DNA from: Larix kaempferi
Lineage: Eukaryota; Streptophyta; Pinopsida; Pinales; Pinaceae
Reading direction: 5' to 3'
Length of the DNA: 64,000 bases
Assembly (NCBI GenBank): GCA_027924585.1
Contig: BSBM01000809.1
Coordinates: 6,109,001-6,173,000, forward strand
The notes below the pieces were generated by a model that saw nothing but the letters and a program-made list of their open reading frames with translations, was not told the DNA's origin and ran no database searches. The position numbers were made by a program, and so were the translations under genes. Positions 24,055-36,698 of the stretch are shown piece by piece; position 1 is the first letter of the stretch, and every line of letters begins with the position of its first letter.

Positions 24055-24751
24055 TGTGAGTATTTTGATCACAGCAATATCTAGGAGCTATGGAGAACCT
24101 CACAAAATCGAATTATTTGCAAAACCAGTGGAAAAACTTGAAAAAGGAGACAATTTTACACACAATGTGAGCTTAATCTTTTCATTAACTGACTGTCTAA
24201 CATGTGAAAATGTTAAGAACAAGTTTTTATTACATCCATGAGAAATTCGAGAGCATTAGATAGCTCAAGATGAGTGTACAAGTCAAAATTGCCAAATTGG
24301 CCTCAATCCCCCTAGGTGGGTCCAACTCAATCCCAATCATCCCAAACAGTCACGAATTCAGGTGTGAAGGTGGCTGAAGCATGCTGGGTCATTAATGAAG
24401 CCAAGGCAGGCGTGGGTGAGCAAGTAGAGGTTTTTGGGAGGACCAAGGGAGCAATAAATGCTCCAAATCTAGCCAAAATTGGGAAAAATCCACCCTAGCA
24501 CCCCTAGTCAACTGAAATTCCCCAAATCAAGGAGAGAGGGTGCTCCAACATTTAATGAGGGCGCACTTGTGGAAAAAACAGGAGGTTGGGTGAACTGGTT
24601 TGCTTGGAAGTGTGTGTGAACACTCTCAAATGTGGGTATTTGACCAACTAAAGTCACCTAGTCCAAACTATGGTGTAAGTAAGCACATGAGCAATAAAAA
24701 TTTGACTAAGGTTATGGACTATGGTACTAAGTATGGATTACTTTTCTAACA
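24055..24751 (-). repeat. copia 5' LTR
   Basis: Matches 18,239-18,936 end to end with about 20 scattered substitutions and a one-base indel. Confidence 0.95.
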
Positions 24752-24756
24752 AAGCA
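24752..24756 (+). repeat. 5-bp target-site duplication AAGCA (right)
   Basis: Partner of 18,234-18,238. Confidence 0.85.
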
Positions 24757-24936
24757 AAACGTAGGTGCTCAATAGGGAATGTTTCAATTCCCACTTCAAG
24801 TCAAAGTGATAAGTTACCATCTCAAGATGAAGCTCATGAAGAAACACAAAATTTGCTATCCGGATGTGGTTATACAAGCGATGAAGTTAGAGAGGCGTTG
24901 GACATTTTGCCTACTATTGAAGAAGAGAATGTTATC

Positions 24937-25002
24937 TAGACCATCGATGAGGATGTTGGACTTCCACAGACCATCGACGAGGATGTTGGACTTCCACCAT
25001 CC
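24937..25002 (+). repeat. internal coding repeat in the transposase-like gene
   Basis: Two adjacent ~30-bp units encode TIDEDVGLP. The second is preceded by CAG and the first by TAG, directly showing that the stop at 24,937 arose from a CAG glutamine codon. Confidence 0.75.
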
Positions 25003-27848
25003 AACTACCCGGAAGAGAATGAAGGACACCAAGCTACTACTGAAACGCCAGAGCATCTTGGTGATGCACTACATGGTAGAATTCCAACCCCCTTACCTCC
25101 ATTAGTAAGCACACGTTGAAGAATTCCAAAGCATATACAAGTTGATGAAAGTCTCATCAATTCCATTGAAGGTACGCTATCTAAACGTAGTATTGCTTAT
25201 CAAACTCAACAGATACTTGGTAAATATTTTGTTTCTAAATGTGACGGAGATAAATGTAGATTATTTTTATCATTGTTAAAATCAAGGAGCATGAATGTTG
25301 TTAGGAAAAAGTTAGGGATAAAGATGATAAAGAATTCTAAACCAAGTTCTCATATAGTTAAAAGCCTAGTAGATGCATTTGGTAAAATTGGTAAGAACAC
25401 ATGTTCGAAGGACCGCAATGCTGCTCGTCTTGTGTTGTCACAAGCAATTGCAAATAAGAACACCAGGGTCCTTCATATTCTCAGGCCTACATCCGAACTA
25501 GTTAATTTGAATGTAAAAACACTCCGTAGGTATTCTATTAGAAGAGAACATCTTGACACAACCGATTAGACAGATTTTTGGGCCTTTGTTGGTCGGTTGC
25601 CACGCCGTGACATGAAGCTAGTTGATGCAGTAAAGGGACTAGTGCATAGTTTTTGGCATGATCACACAAGGCCTTCTTCAAACCGAAAGGATGTACTAAA
25701 ACTGAGAAGGGGTTCAAAGGATCGTGAACCACATACCAAGCATCTTCTTGATATAACACAGACAGAACTTTACGAGAAATTTAGGATTGAGCATAGACAA
25801 TTGAACTTGGGGCAAATATCTTTTGAGAAATGTAAGCCATGGTATGTTAGAATAAATACTCTTCATAACACTTGTTGTTGTAGATACCATGTAGAATATG
25901 AATATTACTATGAAACAGTTTTGTATATTCATCGTGTGTTGCATACTAACCATGTGCAGGATTGCTCCATGACAATACCACTGACTTCATCAAGAGAATT
26001 CATTCATAGCATCATGTGCAATAGGCCCGAGGGGAAAACATACTATGAAAAATATTGTTTGGATGGAACATGCTCCAACTGTGCTGGAATGGTATTATTG
26101 AGCCAATGTATGCATGAGAATGGAGACAGTGAATTTGGGAAAATGGTTACAGACATAAAAAGTTTCAAATACATTAACTATGATATAGTCCTAGGGAAAG
26201 AAAGCAAAAAAATACAATTGGTGACATCTCAGGTATGCATTTATATCTATAAAATTATGTTGTAATGGTTACATTTCAATCCTTACTTACAAAAAAAACT
26301 AACATTGAGATCATTTTGTGTCACTAGGTACAAGTTAGTGACTTCATCAAGGAATTTATTGAAAAGACACATCAATAGGTTCAGCATGTCCACGTGGCAC
26401 GATGGCAGGATGAGAAGTTTAGAATATGCATAGATACATTTCCCCTTGGTACTATACTTTCAGTTGTTGATTTTGCCGAGAACTACACTCTGCAACCTCA
26501 AAATGAGATTCAAAGTCAGTATTATCACTCTGAGCAGGTTTCCTTGATGGTCCATATCACATATAGGCATGGCCCAAATAGCACTGAAGAGCAAAGAGAA
26601 ATTCTGAAGGAATATCACTTCTACATAAGTGATGATAGGTGCCACAACTTCCACTATGTACGCCATTGCTTCATCATGTTCTATGATCACTTGAAGGGAA
26701 GGAACATACAGATGGATTGACACTGGATTTGGTCTGATGGGTGTGCTGGTCAGTTAAAAAATGCACGCATATTTCAGTGGTTGTGTTCATTGCATAAAAA
26801 CTACAAAGTGCCACATATGTGGAACTATTTTGAGATTGGGCATGGTAAAGGAGACCATGATGGAGCCGGAGCATGTGTCAAAACAGCCCTACGAAGAGAG
26901 GAATTGAAAGTATCTATAGAATCTACTATTCTAAATGCTCAATCTACAGTCAGGTGGTGCATTTCAGTAATGGGAGAGGAATCAACTATGCGAGTAGAAT
27001 CCACAAGAAAGAGACACGTGGAGAGATTTTTTTGGGAGGTGGTAGACATAGATCGTTCACATGCATGGGAATGCAAGACTGTGCCTGGGACTCATGGCTT
27101 TCATTCGGTTCGAAGCTATGATAACCCAGTATTTGAAATTTGGACCAGAAAACTCGCTTGTTTTTGCCCGCCTTGTTGTGATGGTGACTGGGATTGGTGT
27201 GAATCATTGGATTGGGTTGATGGATGGGATTGCATATCACTTTCACTTGATCTACGTGCAATTGTTGATTTAACTCCATTGGAAGAAGACCAATCATCTA
27301 TTTCTGCAGATTTTGATCATTTAGCAGACCTTGTACAACCCGGTATGATGCATTTCCTTAACATTTTTTTGTTTGTTTATGTAGTCTTCAAATGCACATT
27401 AATGGCCTTGTATCGCACGAAAAATATTTTGATCATATACCTACAATCATATAATGTAGGGCACATATATGCAGTGGTTGCCTCAAAAGATACTGAATGG
27501 GGTGGTGATTACTGGTTGGCACGCTGTATAGATGGAAAGCAAACCCTCATTATGTCCATGATTGATGATGAAAACAACCACTTCCCAATTGTGTCTATGG
27601 TTGTTAAAGGTGAATACTTGACACGAGACAGCAATGCAAGAAAGAAGGGTGGATATGTTTACAGGGATTACAAACTAGGTTCAAGTGTGTATCACTTTAC
27701 CAACTTAATCATTGGTACAAACCTCCAGTTATGAACAATTCCTAGCCGAAATACATTGAAGGTACGCTACTTCTTACCGGATACAGAGCACGAGAGACTA
27801 ATGGATTCCATCAGTATAAGAGATGATCCGGAGGGCTTGGTTGTATGA

Positions 27849-28253
27849 TAATAGGTGGGATCTAGCATGATCAGGTATGTTACATACTTTTAATACTATA
27901 CTATTTATACTATTTGTAATTGAATATTGATATATGCTCAATTTTCACATGTATGTTTCATATGAATATGTCAATTTTGTGTTCTTGATATGCCAAATTT
28001 ACATTTACGTTGTTTATAAATATGCCAAAAGTTCTCTTGTATGTCAAGTTTATGAATATGCCATTTTTTACATATGATCAGTAAACCCTAAAATTATATT
28101 ATGTTCATCATGTTGGTTATTGGCTTCACCCAACAGAATTAATTCAATTCATGCTCACTATATTAAACAATACACTTATATTAAATTTAATTCATGTCTT
28201 GTGAAATATTTCATAATGAATTAGCTGTTTGAGAGCACCACCTTAGACCAAGC
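27849..28253. other. 3' flank of the transposase-like gene
   Basis: AT-rich, no coding. Short repeats of ATGCCAAATTTACAT type occur near 27,950-28,070. It would include the 3' untranslated region. Confidence 0.4.
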
Positions 28254-28316
28254 CATCATCATAAACATCTTCATCATCATCACCATCATCATCATCATGA
28301 AAATCTTCATCATGGA
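28254..28316 (+). repeat. short CAT-triplet tract
   Basis: Same CATCATCAT/CTTCATCAT composition as the large satellite at 14,500-16,968, placed just ahead of the 358-bp tandem array. Confidence 0.75.
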
Positions 28317-29387
28317 CCTGCAAGGTGGCACCTGGGCCACTGAACCGGAGGCGAGGGGCACCCCTTGCACTATCTAGACGTCCTGAATCCAACGGAGTCT
28401 ACGATTTGTCGATCCGAGCAACAGTATTCATTCTATGGCTCGTCCCGTCTCGCTGCCAGAAGGCCTTCAGGGACACCTGTCGGATACTTGCTGGGGGCAT
28501 AGAACTCCAACCGTGCAACAAAACTGGGTTCTGGGGAGTCTTCCAAGTGTGTCTAGGTAGGTTCGGGCAGGGAACACTAGCCATACCTGCTCGGTGGATG
28601 ATTTTCCAAAGTTTACCCCCGTGTGTAAAAATTGTACACTCCCACACTGAGCAGAACCCTAGTTTCCAAGATGGACCTACAAGGTAACACATGGGCCACT
28701 GGGCTAGAGGGGAGGGGCACCCCTGGCACTATCCCAGTGTGTTGAATCCAATGGAGTTGATAGTTCATCGATCCAAGCCACGGTCTTCATTCTATGACTC
28801 GTCCCGTCTTGCTGCCAGAAGGCCTTCAGGGACACCTGCTGGATACCTGCCGGGGGCATAGAACTCCAACCGTTCAACAAAACCGGGTTCCGAGGAGTCC
28901 TGCAGGTGTGTCTAGGCAGGTTTGGGCTGGGAACACTAGCCATACCTTCCCAGTGGATGATTTTCCAAAGTTGACCCCCGTGTGCAAAAATTGCACACTC
29001 CCACACTAAGCAAAACCCTAGTTTCCAAGATGGACCTGCAAGGTGACACCTGGGCCACTGGACCGGAGGCGAGGGTCACCCATAGCACTTACCAGACATG
29101 CTGAATCCAATGAAGTCAATGGTTTGTCGATCTGAGCCACGATCGTCATTCTATGGCTCGTTCCATCTCGCATCCAAAAGGCCTTCAGGGACACCTGCTG
29201 GATACCTTCCAGGGGCATAGAAATCCAAGTGTGCAACAAAACCAGGTTCCAGGGAGTCCTGCAGGTGTGTCTAGGTAGGTTGGGGCTAGGAACACTAGCC
29301 ATACCTGCTCGGTGGATGATTTTCCAAAGTTGACCCCCGTGTGCAAAAATTGCACACTCCCGAACTGAGGAAAACCTTAGTTTACGA
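28316..29387 (+). repeat. ~358-bp tandem array, subfamily A (3 copies)
   Basis: Three head-to-tail units start at about 28,316, 28,674 and 29,032 with GGACCTGCAAGGTG and end CCCTAGTTTCCAAGAT. They are GC-richer than their surroundings. Open frames recur on both strands at the repeat period without protein similarity, so the array is taken as non-coding. Confidence 0.85.
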
Positions 29388-32018
29388 AATGAATGCACAA
29401 TGAAGCCACTGGGACATCGATAGACAAGGGAGAGGCCACCCTAGAGGTTATCGCACGCCAGGAGACCAACGAAGTCGATGGTTTGTCAGTCCGATGTCCT
29501 GTTTCCGAGTTATGTCGAGTTGCAAGTCGCATGAAAATGTCGTTCAAGGACACTTCGTGAATTTCCATCCGGGAGCCAAAAAGCAAATGGAGTAGCAAGA
29601 TTGCATGTCGTTGGCTCCTACAAGTGTGTGTGGGAAATGCCGACGTGGGAACACTTCCAACACTGGGTCGGGGGAGGGTTTTGCAGAGTTGACCCACCAA
29701 TGCGAGATTACATGCAATGAAACTGAGCAAAACCCTAGTTTACAAAATGAATGCACGATGAAGCCACTGGGCCATGGGGAGATGAGGGAGAGGGCCCCCT
29801 AGAGGTAATCGCACACCAGGAGACCAATGGAGTCTACAGTTTGTCGATCCGACCTTCGATTTTCGAGTTATGTCAAGTTGCAAGTCACATGAAAATGTGG
29901 TTCAGGGACACTTGGTGAATTTTCGTCATTGGCTCCTGCAAGTGTGTGTGGAAAATTCCGGCATGGGAACACTGCCAACACTGGCTCAGGAGATGGTTTT
30001 GTAGAGTTGACCCACCAATCCGAGATTGCATACAATGAAACTAAGCAAAACCCTAGTTTACGAAATGAATGCACAATGAATCCACTGGGCCATGGGGAGA
30101 TGAGGGAGAGGGCCCCCTAGAGGTAATCACATGCCAGGATACCAACGGAGTCGACGGTTCGTTGATCTGACCTCTGGTTTCTAAGTTATGTCGAGTTGCA
30201 AGTCGCATGAAAATGTCATTGAGGGACACTTGATGAATTTTCGTCCAGGAGCCAAAAAGAAAACAGAGCAGCAAGATTGTGTGCCGATGGCTCCTGCAAG
30301 TGTGTGTGGGAAATGCTGATGTGGGAACACTTCCAACACTGGCTCGGGGGAGGGTTTTGCAGAGTTGACCCACCAATGCGAGATTGCATGCAATGAAACT
30401 GAGCAAAACCCTAGTTTACAAAATGAATGCACAATGAAGGCATTGGGCCATGGGGAGACGAGGGAGAGGGCCCCCTAGAGGTAATCACATGCCAGGAGAC
30501 CAACGGAGTTGACGGTTCATTGGTCCGATGTTCGGTTTCTGAGTTATGTCGAGTCTCAAGTCGCATGAAAATGCCGTTCATGGACACTTGGTGAATTTCC
30601 GTCCGGGAGCCAAAAAGTAAACCGAGCAGCAAGATTGCATGTCGTTGGCTCCTGCAAGTGTGTGTGGGCAATGCCGACATGGGAACACTTCCAACACTGG
30701 CTCGGGGGAGGGTTTTGTAGAGTTGACCCACCAATGCGAGATTGCATGCAATGAAACTGAGCAAAACCCTAGTTTACGAAATGAATGCACAATGAAGCCA
30801 CTAGGCAATGGGGAGACGAGGGAGAGGGCCCCCTAGAGGTAATCGCATGCTAGGAGACCAACGGAGTCGACAGTTCGTCGTTCTGACATTCGGTTTCCGA
30901 GTTATGTCGAGTTGCAAGTCGCATGAAAATGTCGTTCAGGGACACTTGGTGAATTTCCGTCCGGGAGCCAAAAATAAAACGGAGCAAGAAGATTGCATGC
31001 CGTTGGCTCCTGCAAGTGTGTGTGGGCAATGCCGACGTGGGAACACTGCCAACACTAGCTCGGGGGAGGGTTTTGCAGAGTTGACCCACCAGTGTGAGAT
31101 TGCATGCAATGAAACTGAGCAAAACCCTAATTTACGAAATGAATGCACAATGAAGCCACTGGGCCATGGCGAGACGAGGGAGAGGGCCCCCTAGAGGTAA
31201 TCGCACGCGAGGAGACCAACGAAGTCAACGGTTCATCGGTCCGACGTCCGGTTTCTGAGTTATGTCGAGTTGCAAGTCGCATGAAAATGTCGTTCAGGGA
31301 CACTTAGTGAATTTCTACCCAGGAACCAAAAAGCAAATAGAGCAGCAAGATTGTGTGCCGTTGGCTACTGTGGGTGTGTGTGGGCAATGCCGATGTGGGA
31401 ACAATTGCAACACTGGATCGGGGGAGGGTTTTTCATAGTTGAACCACCAATGCGAGATTGCATGCAATGAAATTGAGCAAAACCCTAGTTTACGAAATGA
31501 ATGCACACTAAAGCCACTGGGCTATGGGGAGATGAGGGAGAGGGCCCCCTAGAGGTAATTACACGCTAGGAGACCAATGGAGTTGACAGTTCATCGGTCC
31601 AACGTCCGGTTTCTGAGTTATGTCGAGTTGCAAGTCGCATGAAAATGCCATTCAGGGACACTTGGTGAATTTCCATCCGGGAGCCAAAAAGAAAACAGAG
31701 CAGGAAGATTGCGTGTCATTAGCTCCTGCAAGTGTGTGTGGGAAATGACAATGTGGGAACACTGCCAACACTAGCTCGGGGGAGGGTTTTGCAGAGTTGA
31801 CCCACCAATGCGAGATTCCATGCAATAAAACTGAGCAAAACCCTAGTTTACGAAATGAATGTACAATGAAGCCACTGGGCCATGGGGAGACGAGGGAGAA
31901 GGCCCCCCTAGAGGTAATCGCACGCCAGGAGACCAACAGAGTCGATGGTTGGTTGATCCGACATCCGGTTTCTGAATTATGTTGAGCTGCATGTCGCATG
32001 AAAATGTTGTTTAGGGAC
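29388..32018 (+). repeat. ~358-bp tandem array, subfamily B (7 copies plus a partial)
   Basis: Units begin AATGAATGCACAATGAAGCC at about 29,388, 29,745, 30,063, 30,421, 30,779, 31,137, 31,498 and 31,856. Spacing is 357-361 bp apart from one short unit of ~318 bp; the last is cut at about 32,018. Subfamilies A and B share CCCTAGTTT, CCACTGG, AAGTGTGTGTGG-like and GGGAACACT blocks in the same order, so they are diverged forms of one satellite. It lies exactly between the 3' ends of the two convergent genes of the giant transposon. Confidence 0.88.
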
Positions 32019-32399
32019 AAGAGAAACAACATTTTATCCCGGGAAACCCTCATGGGAAAGAAAACCTAGCAACCTTTCTTAGAATAATTATATGTTTAGA
32101 AATCAAGTACAATGAAACCATGAACAAACCCTAACCCTGAAGGGTTTACCACATGAAAAAACCTTAATGACACATGACAATAAGAGTACTTATCTACATG
32201 AAAATGACATCCAAGCCATAAGGATAACCAAGCATATCCTTCCCAACCAACATTAGAAGGCACTTTATTTCTCGAATCCTGAGGTAACGTTTGTTCCTTT
32301 CACCAATGTTGCTTTGAGCACTTGTATGTAGTTACTCATATGTAGTGTTGAATCTAATTGTACAATCAAATATTGGGCGTTGATGAAATGTGTAGCATG
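32019..32399. other. unassigned stretch
   Basis: No supported gene or clear repeat. Confidence 0.3.
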
Positions 32400-32648
32400 T
32401 ATTTCACTTAGTTTTATTAAATTACACTTGAACATTGACTTAACTTGTAATTTAATCATCCAAACTCACAAATTTTAATTACACCTATCCAATTAGTGTG
32501 CATGAGTGAGTTCATTGAAACCTTGAAAAACATTGTATTGCACTTAATTTCATTAAATTACACGAGCAAGAACTTTGACATAACTTGTAATGATCATCCA
32601 AAATCACAAATTTTAATTAGATACCAATTAGCGCATTCATGAGCAATA
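32400..32648 (+). repeat. ~135-bp spaced direct duplication
   Basis: CACTTAGTTTTATTAAATTACA...AATCATCCAAACTCACAAATTTTAATTA at 32,403-32,480 recurs with changes at 32,539-32,617. The AATTAG and CATGAG ends are also shared. Confidence 0.6.
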
Positions 32649-32754
32649 GATAATCCACACAAATCAACACATTAGATTGACACAAGAACACGTGGAAACC
32701 GAAGAACAAATACAGAGTGAAATGTATCATTCATTTATAAGTGAAATGTCAATG

Positions 32755-33062
32755 TGCATGTCTCTAAAAGTACATGTATCCAAAAGTACATATATATCCA
32801 AAAGTATCCAAAAGTGCATGTCTCCAAAAGTACATGTATCCAAAAGTACATATATATCCAAAAGTATCCAAAAGTACATGTATCCAATGAAGTCAATTTA
32901 CATGTCTCCAAAAGTACATGCACAATGAAGTGAATGTACATGTCTCCAAAAGTGAATGTATCGAAAAGTACATATATATCCAAAAGCACATGTGTCCAAA
33001 ACTATCCAAAACTATCAAAGCCACATGTACATGTATCCAAATGTACATATATCCCATAAGAC
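32755..33062 (+). repeat. minisatellite of ~18-20-bp units
   Basis: Many tandem variants of TCCAAAAGTACATG(TA), mixed with TATATATCCAAAAG. It ends directly beside the stop codon of the minus-strand accessory gene (33,066). Open frames across it are periodic artefacts. Confidence 0.85.
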
Positions 33063-35130
33063 ACATCAAAACTCAAGCTTCCTCTTGTTCTTTCCTGACA
33101 TTGATCGTCTAGGCACATCTCTAGGATCAGTGTGCGTCTCTGGATCCTGCAAATTAAATATCAATTGTTAAATTCAACTAATTATGTACACTAATACATT
33201 ATCTCAACAATTATCAACTAGTGCATGGAAAGTGCATGAAATGCTTGGTCATTGAAGGACATCTCACCTCAACTGACAAAGGAGATTGCCTTGCTTGTGT
33301 AGCAGATGGAGCGATTGGTTGAACATCCAAGATGGTCGAACCAGGGGGGCCAGGAACTGCTCCTGCCGGTGGTGGCTACAATGAAAAATGTTGAAATAGT
33401 TAGAAATGCATGAATAAACAATAGACAACAATAATAAAATATGTAAAGATAATGTTGAAATAGTTACATACCTGTGTGTGATCAGTTTCCATTGAAAATG
33501 CGGCACTGACTGCTGCATCAACCATCAATGCGAGGTTTTGAGTAGACAACTCGGGTTCCTGATGCAATAAACATGCAATTCAAACATTAACAAAAATGAT
33601 TTATGCACTGGATTTCAAGTTAAACAACAAATATCATCGAAGGATATACATTACCATGGTATGAGTAAGCCCATGGTCATGGGCAGCTGGAGTCTTTCTC
33701 GGAGTAGAACACCTCACATACACACGACCCTTGGTCACGAATGGCCTGGTGGGAGATACAAATCTAGACAATGGTCCAGATGTCTCGGATGGTGCCTACA
33801 GTCAGCAAGTGTTCATGTAGTTAGACATACATGATTCAACACACAAACATGTATTTAAAAAATGTCATTTTTAATTGTTTACCTGGAGCCTAGATGTTTC
33901 ATCGGACTGTACGACCATGGGTGCTACCTCCACATTACCTTGCCCCAGTGAAGGATCTGCTATCTGCAATTTTAATAATTGTAAATATTAGACCGTAGAT
34001 AGCATTAGTGAACTAAAATGTAAAGTATGTGGAAATTAACAAATTCACAAGTATTAAAAAATTGAAATTTTAAAATGTTTACCTCAGTGTGAGATACGGC
34101 AATAGGTGCTATATAAGATGGGCCTGCCAAATGGGTAGCATCATGCCCCCCTATAGAGTCTGGAACATCTGGCTCTAGGGAATCGCTGCCGGCATAAAGC
34201 ATCAACTGCAAGTTCACAAAATTATTATATTAGCTCAAACTATATATATGTGTACAAAGACGAAAATAAATGAAGAATTTATTACATTTGAGGCAAGACC
34301 ATAGTAGGGACGACCACATGATGTGCACTTGTGAGGATCAGTACTAGGATGGGGATGTGTCGATGGTCCTACACTAGTGGATGGTCCTGCATGGTGACGA
34401 GCTGGTGTATGTACCACACAAGGGACAGATGTCCCTTCCTCACCCATATGCTGAACCATAGTGCCATGGCGAACAACCACCCGTGCCAAACTCAAAAATG
34501 CATCACGTGTCTGTGGAATAATATGATGTGCAGGTGGGACATCTGGCCTAGGAAACTGCCTGCGAGATGCGGGGATAGGGTGATCCTGGTCTCGAAGCCT
34601 CGCATTGGGTTGGTTTTGGGGCATCCCCCCACCGATCCCATGAATCTGCAAGATGTCAAAATAGTTTACGTGTTTATGTAACACGAACTCTGCGTACATC
34701 TTTCGAAAGAAATACAAGGGAATTTCCCTGTTGTTATGTGGTGGCATATCAAAAACCATGTACCATCTGTCCATCTAGTTATGAACAAATGGTTGAAACG
34801 TGCACCACTCAATGGAGATATGAGGCATGTTTGCATTTGAGATTTCCCTCGTCCAAGGGTCCCTAAACAATGCAAATATGAGCTCTTTGGATATTTTCAA
34901 CTTTTTAATTGCATTGTAGTCTATCCCATCAGCATATTGTTGTCTTTTTCTTTCTCTATATGATGTAATATCATATAGTACATTACTAGACTGTGAAATG
35001 GTGTCAACAATTGCATCCAAGGTTAATGCAAGCGAGAGGCGAATCCTGTCACCACCACTAAAAGCTGCACTAATGCCCCTCAAGTGGGAAAGCTCAATCA
35101 ATATCTTGGCATTTGTGTCCATAGCTGCAA

Positions 35131-36318
35131 CTATAATAAAAACATCAATATGAAAATCATTAGAAACATATACATGGTATATAATGACGTCTCTTCAAAA
35201 CTGAAAATGTATTAAATCAAAATCAAGTAAGCAATTTAATGGCATTCACTTACATACTTTTAAAACTTAAAATTAAACATTTAACAATTAAAAAGTAAGT
35301 TTCGTTCAACTTCTTTCAAGAAGTTAAGGCACTTCTTAACCCTCATTGGTGACTTTTCCATGCAAAATTGGGTTTAAACTTATTAGAATGTAGGAGTGTT
35401 ATTTTGACATGTTTTGGCCTTTACGTCCCTTGCAGAAAACAATATTTCCATCAACTTCATAAGCTAACATTAAATTTATTGATTTCAACATATTATGCCT
35501 TGTGGTTGGAGGGGAGGACAACGTGGCATGGAATGAAATGGATATGTATGAGTTTGTCTTGCTAATATGATTACATATGTACTTGAGATGACTATCAATG
35601 ATTAAGATGTTGAATAATCAACTAGAGATTGTGACTAGAATGACAATAACAACAATGTCAACTTCTCAAAACAGAGACAATTTCTCTCTACAAAATCGAT
35701 CTCTACATTGTATGGCAAGTTCAGAAAATTAAATAAAAAACATAGTGATTTTCTATATGAAGTCTTTCAGTTGAATCAATGGTCCCTGAGCGTTGAGTAG
35801 ATTGATCGAGGGTGTGGATAGGGCATGCCCGAGAGACACTTTGTTAATGTGTTTTGGCATTTAGTCAAGGGTGCTTAACTAAGAGGCAATCTATAGCTAC
35901 ATACACTTTCGATGAAATTATGATTATGTTCATGGACAAATGATTGTGATGAAATTTTGAGAAACCAAGTTACTATATTTTTTTGCATTTTTTCTATTCA
36001 CGCTTGTGCATGCATTTCATCTTGTTATGGCCATTACCAAGGAAAATTATTTAATTAGTATCATGGGAAATGGCCTTTGAGGGTTGGAAATTTGGGTTTC
36101 ATGAGGATGGATACATTGTAGAAAGGGAGGAGTTCTATTTTTTTCAATTTTTGGTTCGATTAGGAATTTTTGAGTTTTTGAAAAGGGATTCATTTTAATT
36201 ATTCACTCATCTTGGTTGAGGGAGATGTGAATTTAATTAGAGATTGGGTTATTCCCAATTTTATAAATTTTACAAAACTAGGTTGTTTTAAACAATAAAA
36301 AAATAGTAATTTAAGTTA
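35131..36318. other. intron 1 of the accessory gene, left part
   Basis: AT-rich, no coding or clear repeat. It continues at 42,443-42,474 on the other side of the gypsy element. Confidence 0.45.
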
Positions 36319-36323
36319 AGAAA
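36319..36323 (+). repeat. 5-bp target-site duplication AGAAA (left)
   Basis: Identical to 42,438-42,442. Confidence 0.85.
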
Positions 36324-36698
36324 TGTTAGGAACCCATGTCTTTACATTGTTAGTATATTGTTGTTGGACGCATATGCTTTGTAAGTCGTCCTGTAGTATT
36401 TGTTGATCAATAGTTTGTGTTATTGTTGTTGGCACATATGCTTTGTAAGTCGTCCATAGTATTGTTGGTCCATAGTTTGTAGTGGCCCATGGTTTTGACC
36501 CATAGTATTGGCGCCTAGACTTAGTATATAAGTGTCTGTTGAGGCCTATGAAGGCACCGTGAAGTTACTTGTATTGATTTTGCTCAAAGGAGGTTTCCCC
36601 CTCAAAGTGGTCTGCGATCAATATAAAAGTGATTATGAGTTCTGTTATTTCTACTATTTTGCATATTCTTATTAATTAATTGTTGCAGGTACTTCACA
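36324..36698 (+). repeat. gypsy 5' LTR
   Basis: Starts TGTTAGGAACCC and ends ACTTCACA. TATA-like GTATATAAGTG at about 36,522. Confidence 0.95.

Larger units (their letters stand above)
18239..24751 (-). mobile_element. Ty1/copia LTR retrotransposon, nearly full length
   Basis: 6,513 bp on the minus strand, with LTRs at 24,055-24,751 (5') and 18,239-18,936 (3'), primer-binding site, polypurine tract and AAGCA target duplication. Gene order is gag, zinc knuckle, protease, integrase, reverse transcriptase, RNase H, the copia order. About 20 differences between the ~697-bp LTRs by eye suggest a fairly recent insertion. It is disabled by stops, one frameshift and a solo LTR inserted in gag (23,036-23,784). 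Confidence 0.95.
24752..27848 (+). pseudogene. DDD-type transposase-like gene, main part
   Basis: The coding frame resumes at 24,757 and continues through two introns: 26,233-26,327 (CAG|GTATGC...ACTAG|GTAC) and 27,343-27,459 (G|GTATGATG...TGTAG|GG). Both joins keep the frame. The gene totals about 1,040 codons with the 5' part. An RNase-H-like catalytic core is suggested by three motifs: VVDFAENY (Asp codon 26,469), WSDGCAGQ (Asp 26,736) and HGKGDHDGAGA (Asp 26,859), spaced 89 and 41 residues. A Cys-rich region (HNTCCCRY, CSNCAGM) precedes the core and another (CFCPPCC) follows it. In-frame stops lie at 24,937, 25,117, 25,567, 26,376, 26,718 and 27,732; the last makes the exact C-terminus uncertain. 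Location within the inverted repeats fits a transposase. DDD plus a 4-bp duplication suggests Sola (inference). Confidence 0.7.

Noticed and set aside
27343-27459. Hydrophobic stretch (FLNIFLFVYVVF...) in the transposase frame as a membrane segment
   Set aside because: It has GT...AG borders, a length that is a multiple of three and low-complexity composition; reading it as an intron rejoins the flanking protein.
28325-32053. Recurrent ~60-130-codon frames with repeated phrases such as CEIACNETEQNP
   Set aside because: They recur with the ~358-bp DNA repeat period, on both strands and with stops at equivalent sites, so they are satellite artefacts.
32755-33062. CRISPR-like or telomere-like array
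   Set aside because: No regular unique spacers between repeats and no telomere motif; it is a simple minisatellite in a plant context.
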